A DNA stretch of 14,646 bases from Nitrososphaerales archaeon TH526 (GTDB lineage Archaea > Thermoproteota > Nitrososphaeria > Nitrososphaerales > Nitrososphaeraceae), in NCBI GenBank assembly GCA_014523665.1, contig JAATVR010000188.1, positions 1 through 14,646 on the forward strand. Reading direction: 5' to 3'. The notes beneath the pieces are model-generated. The model searched no databases and had not been told where the DNA came from. It saw nothing but the letters and a program-made list of their open reading frames with translations. Made by a program: the position numbers and the translations under genes. Shown in pieces: positions 6,523-12,852 of this stretch. Position 1 is the first letter of the stretch. Each line of letters starts with the position of its first letter.

Positions 6523-7347
6523 ATGAGAATAAGATTAGAGATGCCATGTCGATGTCATAAGTGGGATCCCAGATCGAGTTTTATTTCTTTTACTCTCTTT
6601 ACACTTACTCTTTGTAATTGTCTTGCTATTGTGCATATAGAAGCACAAGTTAGTAATTCTACCTCAGCACTTGCAGTATTAAGCGCTAGCTGTGGAAGTG
6701 TAATTAATGAGTCCACCAAGCTTTCGGCAGACCTTGTTTGTAGTGATCATGGAATTATCGTTAATGCTTCAAACATTTCAATTGCATTGAATGGACATTC
6801 CATTGTTGGGCCTGGAAGCCAAAGTACAAAATCTGGAATAATTGTCCCAGATCTTGGTAATATAACAGTTTATGGTCCAGGACGTATAGTTGGCTTCCAA
6901 TCTGGGATCTTTGCAACGGGTTCGAACACGTTAGATATATCTTCCATCTTTCTTGACGAGAATCGAATAGGCATTTACTTGACTGGCTCATCCAATTCAA
7001 CCCTTGAACACAATATGATGAGGTACAACGAATTAGGAATAGCAGCACATTCCAGCAGCGGCATTTCGTCAATTGAGAACTATTTCTATGATAATTCATT
7101 GGCCGGAATATCATTAATCAATACAGGAGATTCATCCCTTACACTAAACTACATAAATGGAAGCCAAAATGGCCTTTTCACCGATCCCTCTAGCTTGTCA
7201 AATAAAATCTCATTCAATTTCTTGCAAAATATTATCGATATCAACAGCGCCAACGGCTTATCCAATGATATGACAAATAATACATTCGAAGGTAATTACT
7301 GTGAGCTTAGTTTACCGTCTGGTATATGTAGAGGAGTAGCAGATTAA
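6523..7347 (+). CDS. secreted right-handed parallel beta-helix protein
   Basis: This protein has 274 residues with an N-terminal signal segment (about 19-38, 'SFISFTLFTLTLCNC...'), probably cleaved near 'IEAQ' (40-42). The mature part opens 'CGSVINESTKLSADLVCSDHG', then 'IVNASNISIALNGHSIVG'. This is the signature start of the secreted parallel beta-helix family, in which two Cys (57, 73) probably form a disulfide. Repeating strands of about 22 residues follow ('GIFATGSNTLDISSIFLDENRIGIYLTG'), as in NosD/CASH-type pectate-lyase-like folds. The C-terminal 'YCELSLPSGICR' (Cys 260, 269) closes the solenoid with a second likely disulfide. Such proteins bind or cleave carbohydrates or act as surface adhesins; no catalytic set can be assigned here. 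The downstream T5 run (7357-7361) may end transcription. It follows the propeller gene by 299 bases and has its own promoter. Confidence 0.85.
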   Translation: MRIRLEMPCRCHKWDPRSSFISFTLFTLTLCNCLAIVHIEAQVSNSTSALAVLSASCGSVINESTKLSADLVCSDHGIIVNASNISIALNGHSIVGPGSQSTKSGIIVPDLGNITVYGPGRIVGFQSGIFATGSNTLDISSIFLDENRIGIYLTGSSNSTLEHNMMRYNELGIAAHSSSGISSIENYFYDNSLAGISLINTGDSSLTLNYINGSQNGLFTDPSSLSNKISFNFLQNIIDINSANGLSNDMTNNTFEGNYCELSLPSGICRGVAD

Positions 7348-7356
7348 TGCCTTGAA

Positions 7357-7361
7357 TTTTT
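7357..7361 (+). terminator. T-run after the beta-helix gene
   Basis: TTTTT begins 10 bases after the stop codon. Archaeal RNA polymerase commonly terminates at short T-runs. No strong stem precedes it. Confidence 0.35.
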
Positions 7362-7533
7362 GACTGTGCCATGTCAAACAGAACAACTGTGAAACCCTAT
7401 ATGCTTTAGATCCGATACATGACGAAAGGAGTACAAACAGATTATGCAATCGGAGTAGATAGTGTTCTTGAATTGATTGAGGTCGACTGAGCATTAGCAC
7501 AAATCGTACTACATTAACGAATTCATTGCGCAG

Positions 7534-8232
7534 CTAGAATGGAAATATTTCTCCAGAATCTTCTGATTTGCCTTTATGCCTAGTCTTAGATGGTGCAAGA
7601 TCTGGTAATTTGTCTTCCATGTTCACTTCCACAACCGCTGAGGCCTCTTCCATGATTTTCGTAATTTCTGCCCCATCCGTTCCTATCGGATCCAGACTAG
7701 CTATCCCATTGCCTTGCAATGATGAGTCAGAGTATGTACTATTTAGTATATCTCCAAGGGATTCTGAAATTTGCGAAAGCGAATGGTCTGCGGTAGGAAT
7801 GACTGAAGAAAGACCACCCCGTAAATCTTTGATTACAGAAGTGGTAGGAGTTAATGTTGAAGCTACATCTCCTAACTCAGTAACTGTTTCAAGTCTGAGT
7901 CTCACTTGTTCTGTTGTCAACATAGTAGATTTGACTACTTTGTTTATCTTGCGGATCTGAGAAAGTTCGTTTGAAAGCGATTTTGCATAATTTGTTTCAT
8001 GACTCTGTACAGCTTCTACAACATTGCTAAAGATCTGTTGGTCACGTTGTTTTAGTCTTCCAGAGAACGCATCCATTTTGGAGACTTGAATCTGTAGTTT
8101 TCGGTGTGCTTGCTCTAGTCGAGGTTTTAGAGGTTCCGCGGATCTTAGGCTCTCCCTGATCTTATTCTTAAGGTCCCCTGAAGACTTACTCTTTTTCTTT
8201 TCCGGCCCACTCCATCTATCAAAGAAAGACAT
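7534..8232 (-). CDS. CdvB-like ESCRT-III (Snf7-family) protein
   Basis: This 232-residue protein has the ESCRT-III core of archaeal cell division. Its basic opening 'MSFFDRWSGPEKKK' and helical N-terminus (about 20-115, with 'LKPRLEQAHRKLQIQVSKMD' as the long hairpin helix) are followed by 'TEQVRLRLETVTELGDV' and 'ITKIMEEASAVVE' (acidic C-terminal helix). In Crenarchaeota and Thaumarchaeota, CdvB polymerises at mid-cell to drive constriction and is remodelled by the Vps4-like ATPase CdvC. At 208-214 'KLPDLAP' resembles the MIM2 (Pro-rich) motif that binds the CdvC MIT domain, and the tail ends 'GEIFPF'. The winged-helix domain of crenarchaeal CdvB is absent. Thaumarchaeal genomes carry several CdvB paralogues; which this is cannot be told here, and no cdvA or cdvC is adjacent. 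It could also serve vesicle formation or membrane repair. Confidence 0.87.
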   Translation of the reverse strand: MSFFDRWSGPEKKKSKSSGDLKNKIRESLRSAEPLKPRLEQAHRKLQIQVSKMDAFSGRLKQRDQQIFSNVVEAVQSHETNYAKSLSNELSQIRKINKVVKSTMLTTEQVRLRLETVTELGDVASTLTPTTSVIKDLRGGLSSVIPTADHSLSQISESLGDILNSTYSDSSLQGNGIASLDPIGTDGAEITKIMEEASAVVEVNMEDKLPDLAPSKTRHKGKSEDSGEIFPF

Positions 8233-8379
8233 TCCGACTAGAGTTCTGTTACATGCTCACTTAATTTTACTGTGTATCAAGAATATTTGTTAAGAAGGTG
8301 AACTGATTCTTGCTTCTTCATTTTCCTTGTCGCTCTATGAGACTAAAATCTTTGGAACAAGCAGAGCTCATGAGCGGTG

Positions 8380-8586
8380 CTAACGCTTAAAGAAAACTTC
8401 CATATAGCCACACGATGAACAAATACAAATAGTGTAGTTACTGTACCTCTTCAGAATACCCGGAAGGTATTTTTCTATCGACATAGTCGGCTTTAATGGA
8501 ATCGGTAACGGGACCTTTTTTGGAATGGCTTGGGTTTCTTCTTCAAACTTTCCTTGGCATTTTGGACAATCCATTGACATGCACAT
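8380..8586 (-). CDS. small zinc-ribbon-like protein
   Basis: This protein has 68 residues from the first of three near-adjacent ATGs (8586, 8580, 8574). The best start may be 8574 or 8580, since a TATA-like TAATTATT sits about 24-30 nt before them. An N-terminal knuckle C7-P-K-C10 ('MDCPKCQGKF') and a C-terminal C56-S-S-C59-G-Y pair (with an extra Cys 54) frame a Pro/Lys linker 'IPKKVPLPIPLKP'. Together they form a four-Cys zinc ribbon. 'CSSCGYMEVFFKR' is the typical second half of such ribbons. No enzyme domain is present; it probably binds a protein or nucleic acid. It lies 147 bases upstream of the cdvB-like gene on the same strand, too far for a tight operon. Confidence 0.72.
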   Translation of the reverse strand: MCMSMDCPKCQGKFEEETQAIPKKVPLPIPLKPTMSIEKYLPGILKRYSNYTICICSSCGYMEVFFKR

Positions 8587-8963
8587 GGATAAACACGTGG
8601 AATAATTACATGTTTCTAACCGGTAAAGATGGTATCGCGCACGTTCACGATCAGCCTAATGAAGTTTGTAAGTAGGTTATGGGGGGGTTTAGGCTTACTG
8701 AGACAACTTTGGAGTAGGCAATACTTCTACTTAGACTATTTTGCTCACAAGAATGAGACCTAGAGAAAAAGAGATAGAATAAAAGAATGAACCGTTACTG
8801 GATAAATGTTCATGCTCATTGAATGAAGTTCCTATTTTTTGATATGATTTGCTCTAATGTAAATCTGAAGTGAAGTCTGAACACATAAAGTGTTCGTTCC
8901 TCGACAAAAGGCTCTACTATGTTACACTAAATATCGCAAAAATAATGTCTACGCTAATGCGGA
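8587..8963. other. non-coding gap, 377 bases
   Basis: No gene is seen. It contains a run of seven Gs (8681-8687), conspicuous in this AT-rich DNA, and an AGCCTAA/TTAGGCT pair (8653-8659, 8689-8695) separated by 29 bases. It also holds a small hairpin GAACAC-ATAAA-GTGTTC (8879-8895) 69 bases past the stop of the next minus-strand gene. The hairpin lacks a T-run on either strand. Confidence 0.45.
8879..8895. repeat. 6-bp perfect hairpin, 5-base loop
   Basis: GAACAC and GTGTTC pair around ATAAA. It is placed downstream of the DnaJ-type zinc protein gene (minus strand). A termination or RNA-stability role is possible, but the missing T-run argues against a strong terminator. Confidence 0.3.
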
Positions 8964-9176
8964 CTAAGCATCTATATACTGAACAAATCCACTTCCCATG
9001 CAAGTCTTACATCTGCCATTCGTCATCGTCGCAACAATCCCAACCATGTTAGCTTTGCTGGAAACTCCAGAGGGCAAAAACACATAACCTGTTCCAAAAC
9101 AGAAATTGCATCTTAACCATGCGTTGGGCACTCCATCGGTAACTTTCGAAACTCTTTCGCGATAGCTAATAGGCAC
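8964..9176 (-). CDS. DnaJ-type zinc-centre protein (no J domain)
   Basis: Two CxxCxGxG motifs, 'CNFCFGTGY' and 'CKTCMGSGF', lie about 30 residues apart near the C-terminus. This is the four-cysteine half of the DnaJ/Hsp40 cysteine-rich region and would bind one zinc. There is no J domain, no Gly/Phe region and no substrate-binding domain, so this is a free-standing mini-domain, as also seen in other small redox or chaperone-like proteins. The start is uncertain. The open frame reaches TTG at 9269, but the first 31 residues are hydrophobic and unlike the rest. I prefer GTG at 9176 because a TATATTTTTA box on the minus strand is centred about 31 nt before it. GTG at 9131 ('MPNAWLRC...') is also possible. 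It is probably cytoplasmic and assists folding or RNA binding; the function is not established. Confidence 0.65.
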   Translation of the reverse strand: MPISYRERVSKVTDGVPNAWLRCNFCFGTGYVFLPSGVSSKANMVGIVATMTNGRCKTCMGSGFVQYIDA

Positions 9177-9302
9177 TAACAGATCACTTAATTTATGATC
9201 GAATAAAAATATACTGCTATACAGTAAATTCAAAGCACAAATTGAAACGAATTTGATAGCAGGGTACAATCCAGGAAATGCTAGTCAGATTTCTGGTAGC
9301 CA

Positions 9303-10916
9303 TCAGCCGCTATTGTTTCTTCCAAATAATTTAGAAACCGCCTCAATTGCTTCTGATAGTGGAGTTCCCTGTTCGGATATCGGCTCCTCCCCCGCCGTGT
9401 TAAGTTGAGATTGATTTTGAGGGATCGGTCCTTCCATATTTCTACCTGAATCAGCTTCGTTACTGGCCTGACCCACCAAAGGTACCGGAGTTTGGGTTGA
9501 CATATTCTGTGCTGGTGCAATCGAAAGATTTGCTGAAGGGATCGGCATAGTTTGTTCTGGAGATGCACCAGTACTGAGGTTATTAGTGCGCGAAATGTTA
9601 GACACAATTGAGCTATTATCTTCAACTGTTTTGATTAGATCTTCGAGTGCATTGGAAGTTTTTGTTCCGGTTTCGTTGGACGTGGGAAGATTAGATTTCT
9701 CGTTGATAAATTTGATAAGCAGATCTGCCAAGGGTCCTGGCTGCTCTTCAGGAATCCAATGTCCAGAGGAAGGCATAATGATCTCAGACACATTGTTTGC
9801 CAGCCGACTTGCCGATTCGAGACTGTAATTCGGTTTAGTGACACCTCTACTAAAGGGGGACACTTCCCCAGTTACGGCCAGAATCGGTGTAGTTAGATTA
9901 GACCTTGATGTTTCATTATTCATAATTGCATCGATTGAGGAAGCCCTGAAATATTCAAATCCTGAGCGCATTCCCCCTGGAGCTGAATATTGCCTCACAT
10001 ATTCGTCGATGGCCGCCTCATCGATAGAATACGGATTGTATGCCAACTGGCGGTAGAACCATGACAAATATTCACGTTCATTACCGGCAACAAGGGCCTC
10101 GGGTAGGTCCAGTGTTCTATGAAATGAAAACCACCAAGGTTCAGCAAATGATGCATTGGGAAGTAAGCCAGGAAAGGCATAATCTATTACAACAAGCTTG
10201 CTGACATTGTTTGGGTGTGCCGTAGTATACGAATATGCAGTTTGAGCTCCTATGTCATGACCTACTAGGTAGGCGGTGTTAAAACCTAATTGAGAAACCA
10301 GCTGATAGATGTCCGAGGCAGTCGTGTTTCCATCATATCCAGTAGCAGGTTTAGAAGTGTCTCCCAAGCCTCTCAAATCAGGCACTATTACGGTAAAGTT
10401 GTTCTTTGCTAGAACAGGCATCACATCTCTCCATTCATACCATGTTTGGGGCCAACCATGCAATAGCACAATTGCATCTCCCTCTCCGCCCATTACATAA
10501 TGAATTCTGATGCCATTTACATCATCTCGGTAATGTTTGAACAATACATCGTCAAGCATAAAGGATTCAGAACCGACAGTAAGATTGTAAGGCTCAGCAC
10601 TCTGAGAACCATTACTTGCCCTTGTAGAATTATCAGTATTAAGAGCTAGTTCATCTAGCATCTTATCTGTATCTGAATCTGAGGAAGATATTTGCGATAT
10701 GGTGGCGTTTTGAAGTATCATGGCTGTTCCGTCGCTCTGCGGACTGGCTTCTCCCACCTCTCTTTCGTCTAGAGATGTGAAGAGAGGTGTCTGATATGGG
10801 AAATTATGATTTTGGTTCTGAGCCATCCCTAGATTAACGTCAACGAGAACAAAACTTGTGAAAAAAAGAGCAAAAAACGCTGCTATATGACCAAGGCAAA
10901 GATGAAAATGACGCAT
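9303..10916 (-). CDS. exported alpha/beta hydrolase (epoxide-hydrolase/dehalogenase-like) with long Ser/Asn/Pro-rich tail
   Basis: This protein has 537 residues from ATG 10916, which is supported by a TATA box about 29 nt upstream. A frame start at 11063 exists but adds 49 residues before the signal. Residues about 5-30 are a signal/anchor ('IAAFFALFFTSFVLV'). The hydrolase core spans about 125-405: oxyanion motif 'HGWPQ' (153-157), nucleophile elbow 'GHDIG' with Asp 221, likely acid Glu 351 ('TGEVSPF') and catalytic His 386 ('SGHWIPEEQP'). Asp in the elbow, with the 'HGWP' and a Trp-rich cap ('EPWWFSFHR'), marks the epoxide hydrolase/haloacetate dehalogenase branch rather than Ser lipases. 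Both an N-terminal linker (31-124) and the last 125 residues are low-complexity and Ser/Thr/Asn/Pro-rich. About 20 N-x-S/T sequons suggest a heavily glycosylated cell-surface enzyme. The substrate is unknown. Confidence 0.9.
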   Translation of the reverse strand: MRHFHLCLGHIAAFFALFFTSFVLVDVNLGMAQNQNHNFPYQTPLFTSLDEREVGEASPQSDGTAMILQNATISQISSSDSDTDKMLDELALNTDNSTRASNGSQSAEPYNLTVGSESFMLDDVLFKHYRDDVNGIRIHYVMGGEGDAIVLLHGWPQTWYEWRDVMPVLAKNNFTVIVPDLRGLGDTSKPATGYDGNTTASDIYQLVSQLGFNTAYLVGHDIGAQTAYSYTTAHPNNVSKLVVIDYAFPGLLPNASFAEPWWFSFHRTLDLPEALVAGNEREYLSWFYRQLAYNPYSIDEAAIDEYVRQYSAPGGMRSGFEYFRASSIDAIMNNETSRSNLTTPILAVTGEVSPFSRGVTKPNYSLESASRLANNVSEIIMPSSGHWIPEEQPGPLADLLIKFINEKSNLPTSNETGTKTSNALEDLIKTVEDNSSIVSNISRTNNLSTGASPEQTMPIPSANLSIAPAQNMSTQTPVPLVGQASNEADSGRNMEGPIPQNQSQLNTAGEEPISEQGTPLSEAIEAVSKLFGRNNSG

Positions 10917-10937
10917 TCGTTCCCGTATTTCCAGAAT

Positions 10938-10948
10938 ATTATTATAAA
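10938..10948 (-). promoter_or_regulatory. TATA-like box of the hydrolase gene
   Basis: The minus strand reads TTTATAATAAT, centred about 29 nt before ATG 10916. It lies inside the longer open frame and argues for the short, signal-peptide start. Confidence 0.55.
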
Positions 10949-11790
10949 CAAGACGATCACTCTGCATGTACTTCCTGTCCAAAAAAGTTTCACCTACAAC
11001 TTGTCTAGTATCTTGCCAATTACAATTTTCAATAGATACACTGGCCAAACAAATCGTTTTCAAATGGACGCCTTTGACTATATTTAGACTATTTATACGG
11101 AAGTGGCGCGATAAATTTCGTACCAGTACCTAGCTAGAGGTTAAGCTTGCGGACCAAGATCGAAAAAATCATGCTCGCACATTACGCAAGGATTTAAGCA
11201 CCTCACAATTCGGAAAAGCACGGAAAAGTACCATTGGATATTATTTTGTCGGATTGTCGATCATAATAGTTGGCTTGTAAGGGAATTTGCGCCAGGTACG
11301 AGGATAAAAACCCAAAGGATTAGGCCGATATGCCAATGTGCAGAAAAGATGCCAGATTTGTTGGTTATTATTCGAATGGAGCGAGTTATGGTGTCGCTGT
11401 TGTGGATACCGACTTAGGGGGAAGCCTAGAAATTTAAAGTATAAAGCTAAATTACGAGAAGAAATGAGGAGTAAGCACTAGGACGCCAAAAAGTTAATTT
11501 TCTATAGCAGTTTCTAGTTCATGATAGGGAAAACCACAATGCTCGTATTTCTTTGTATTGGGAATATGGTCAATCGAGGGTTAGCGATGCTACCTTGAGC
11601 GGGAGATTTAAACCAATTATTGCACATACTGATAATAACCTGTTTTTAGTTTAGGTTTCTTTTCCAGTGTTTGTCAACGATAAATGACCTTAATAATGAA
11701 CCCAAGATATTGTTCTAAATTTTGTTGCCGAGGTGAGTATAAAGGATAAAATTATAACTCAGTTGGATTTAAGGGAAAATGAGGGGGTTT

Positions 11791-11797
11791 AGGTGGT
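11791..11797 (+). promoter_or_regulatory. Shine-Dalgarno-like site of the VOC gene
   Basis: AGGTGGT precedes the ATG by 3-5 bases. AGGTG matches the complement of the archaeal 16S 3' end (AGGAGGTGATCC). A short leader is implied, unlike most genes in this window. Confidence 0.4.
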
Positions 11798-11800
11798 ATA

Positions 11801-12247
11801 ATGCTATTTACTAGAGTTGGAACCGTGATACTTCTGGTTTCGGATATGGAGAGATCAGTGAAGTTCTATAAGGAATTGCTTGGGTTGCCTGTAAAGACAA
11901 AGACCCAGTCCCAGGATTGGGTTGAATTCTTTAACCGGGAAACGACTTTATCCTTACATGCAATAAAGAAGGGTAAAGGCGGTAGCAATGGCAGGACCAA
12001 GGACACAAAATTGGGAACGGGTACCTTAGTAGGCTTCATGGTAAGCGATATTGACTCTACAGTTCAATTTCTGAAGGAAAATAATATTCGGTTCTTCAAG
12101 GAGCCAAGAGAAGAACCCTTTGGCAAGCATGCAATAGTTGAAGATCCCGATGGTCATTTGATTTCGATTGCTCAGCTTAAGAGAACTGCGTCCGCGGCAT
12201 CAGAGGCAGAAGAATTCGATCTGCTAGGGTTGCTTGGAGCAGAGTGA
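11801..12247 (+). CDS. VOC-superfamily (glyoxalase/bleomycin-resistance fold) protein
   Basis: This 148-residue protein has two beta-alpha-beta-beta-beta halves. The first (about 5-55) is 'VGTVILLVSDMERSVKFYKELLGL...VEFFNRETTLSLHA', and the second (about 75-126) is 'LVGFMVSDIDSTVQFLKENNIRF...VEDPDGHLISIAQL'. 'D...SVKFYKELLGL' and 'DPDGHLI' are diagnostic of the superfamily, which includes glyoxalase I, extradiol dioxygenases and antibiotic-binding proteins. The usual metal ligands look lost. The first strand has Val/Thr where His is common, the second half has Val rather than His before 'SD', and 'HLISI' puts Ser 122 at the normal Glu. It may therefore be a binding protein or a divergent enzyme. 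A 20-residue Ala/Glu-rich tail ends in 'LLGLLGAE'. It is cytoplasmic and monocistronic by spacing (103 bases to the next ATG). Confidence 0.85.
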   Translation: MLFTRVGTVILLVSDMERSVKFYKELLGLPVKTKTQSQDWVEFFNRETTLSLHAIKKGKGGSNGRTKDTKLGTGTLVGFMVSDIDSTVQFLKENNIRFFKEPREEPFGKHAIVEDPDGHLISIAQLKRTASAASEAEEFDLLGLLGAE

Positions 12248-12350
12248 TTACAGAAGGACACCAGAGGAATCAGAGGTATTCACCTAAATCGAACGTGCAT
12301 ACATCTGTGTTGAAGAAGTCTTATTAGATGCATCTTTACACTAATTGATA

Positions 12351-12701
12351 ATGGATTACAAATCTATCCACGGAAAAGTAATGAATCTGGATCCTAAAAT
12401 TAGGTTGGTCACCATATGTGACCTGAACGGAAATATTATGCACTCTGGTCATCGAGAAGGAGTCGAGAATCTGCTGTCCCCAGAGGAAAGTAAGAAATCA
12501 TTGGAACTGGCTGTTAACGCTTGGAAGACCAGGAGTACTCTTCAGTCCAAGATAGGCAAAGGTAAATACGTTCTGGCTGAATACGAGAAGATCAAAAGAA
12601 TAACGATGCCTCTAGATGATGGACATATACTTTATATAACTACGGAGACAGACGCCGATCATTCAAAAATAATTGAATACGCGAGAAGAGAAGCAGGATA
12701 A
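12351..12701 (+). CDS. DUF6659-like thaumarchaeal protein
   Basis: This protein has 116 residues from ATG 12351; an in-frame TTG two codons earlier is less likely because ATG sits about 25 nt after a TATA-like CTTATTAG. 'LDPKIRLVTICDLNGNIMHSGHREGVENLLSPEE', 'KIGKGKYVLAEYEKIKRITMPL' and 'TETDADHSKIIEY' match, from memory, a family of short archaeal proteins abundant in ammonia oxidisers and annotated DUF6659. The layout (beta strands around a long helix) resembles roadblock/profilin-like folds, which scaffold GTPases or signalling proteins; this is an inference from pattern only. There is no metal site or membrane segment. The stop codon lies in the loop of a terminator hairpin (12679-12710). 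It appears to be an independent gene. Confidence 0.75.
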   Translation: MDYKSIHGKVMNLDPKIRLVTICDLNGNIMHSGHREGVENLLSPEESKKSLELAVNAWKTRSTLQSKIGKGKYVLAEYEKIKRITMPLDDGHILYITTETDADHSKIIEYARREAG

Positions 12702-12722
12702 ATCTCGCGTCTTCGCCTTTTT
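12679..12722 (+). terminator. hairpin plus T-run after the DUF6659-like gene
   Basis: ACGCGAGA (12679-12686) and TCTCGCGT (12703-12710) form a perfect eight-base-pair GC-rich stem around a 16-base loop that contains the stop codon. TTTTT follows at 12718-12722. This is the clearest intrinsic-type terminator in the window. Confidence 0.6.
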
Positions 12723-12798
12723 CAAATAAAAAAGAACAGGACTATCACTAGTATAGTTCAGAAAATCTTTGTTTTTCAAAAATACTTAAATTTCTCAA

Positions 12799-12810
12799 TT
12801 TACTTAAATA
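12799..12810 (+). promoter_or_regulatory. TATA-like box of the CcdA/RHH-like gene
   Basis: TTTACTTAAATA would start transcription near 12831, giving a leader of about 20 bases that contains GAGGT (12836-12840), a plausible ribosome-binding site 12 bases before GTG 12853. A similar AATACTTAAAT at 12781-12791 is a second candidate. Confidence 0.4.
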
Positions 12811-12852
12811 TGATGAATTTCTTTATGAAAGAGCAGAGGTAGAGAATAAAAA

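Larger units (their letters stand above)
10917..11800. other. divergent intergenic region, 884 bases
   Basis: This separates the hydrolase (-) from the VOC gene (+) and must carry both promoters. TATA-like TTTATAATAAT (minus strand, 10938-10948) serves the hydrolase. AGTATAAAGG (11736-11745) and TTTAAGG (11768-11774) lie before the VOC gene. The first 147 bases are open in frame with the hydrolase but look untranslated. A 35-codon frame at 11330-11437 (MPMCRKDARFVGYYSNG...) weakly resembles the N-terminus of DUF6659-like proteins and could be a remnant. Nothing else is recognised. Confidence 0.45.

Noticed and set aside
6761..7114. 117-codon minus-strand frame
   Set aside because: It lies antisense within the beta-helix gene; it is a shadow of its repetitive sequence.
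7568..7960. 130-codon plus-strand frame
   Set aside because: It is an antisense shadow of the CdvB-like gene.
9281..9844. Frames of 69-114 codons overlapping the hydrolase tail
   Set aside because: They are out-of-frame shadows in the low-complexity tail; the hydrolase frame is continuous and well supported.
10917..11063. 49-codon N-terminal extension of the hydrolase
   Set aside because: It precedes the signal segment and contains the TATA box; it is probably untranslated.
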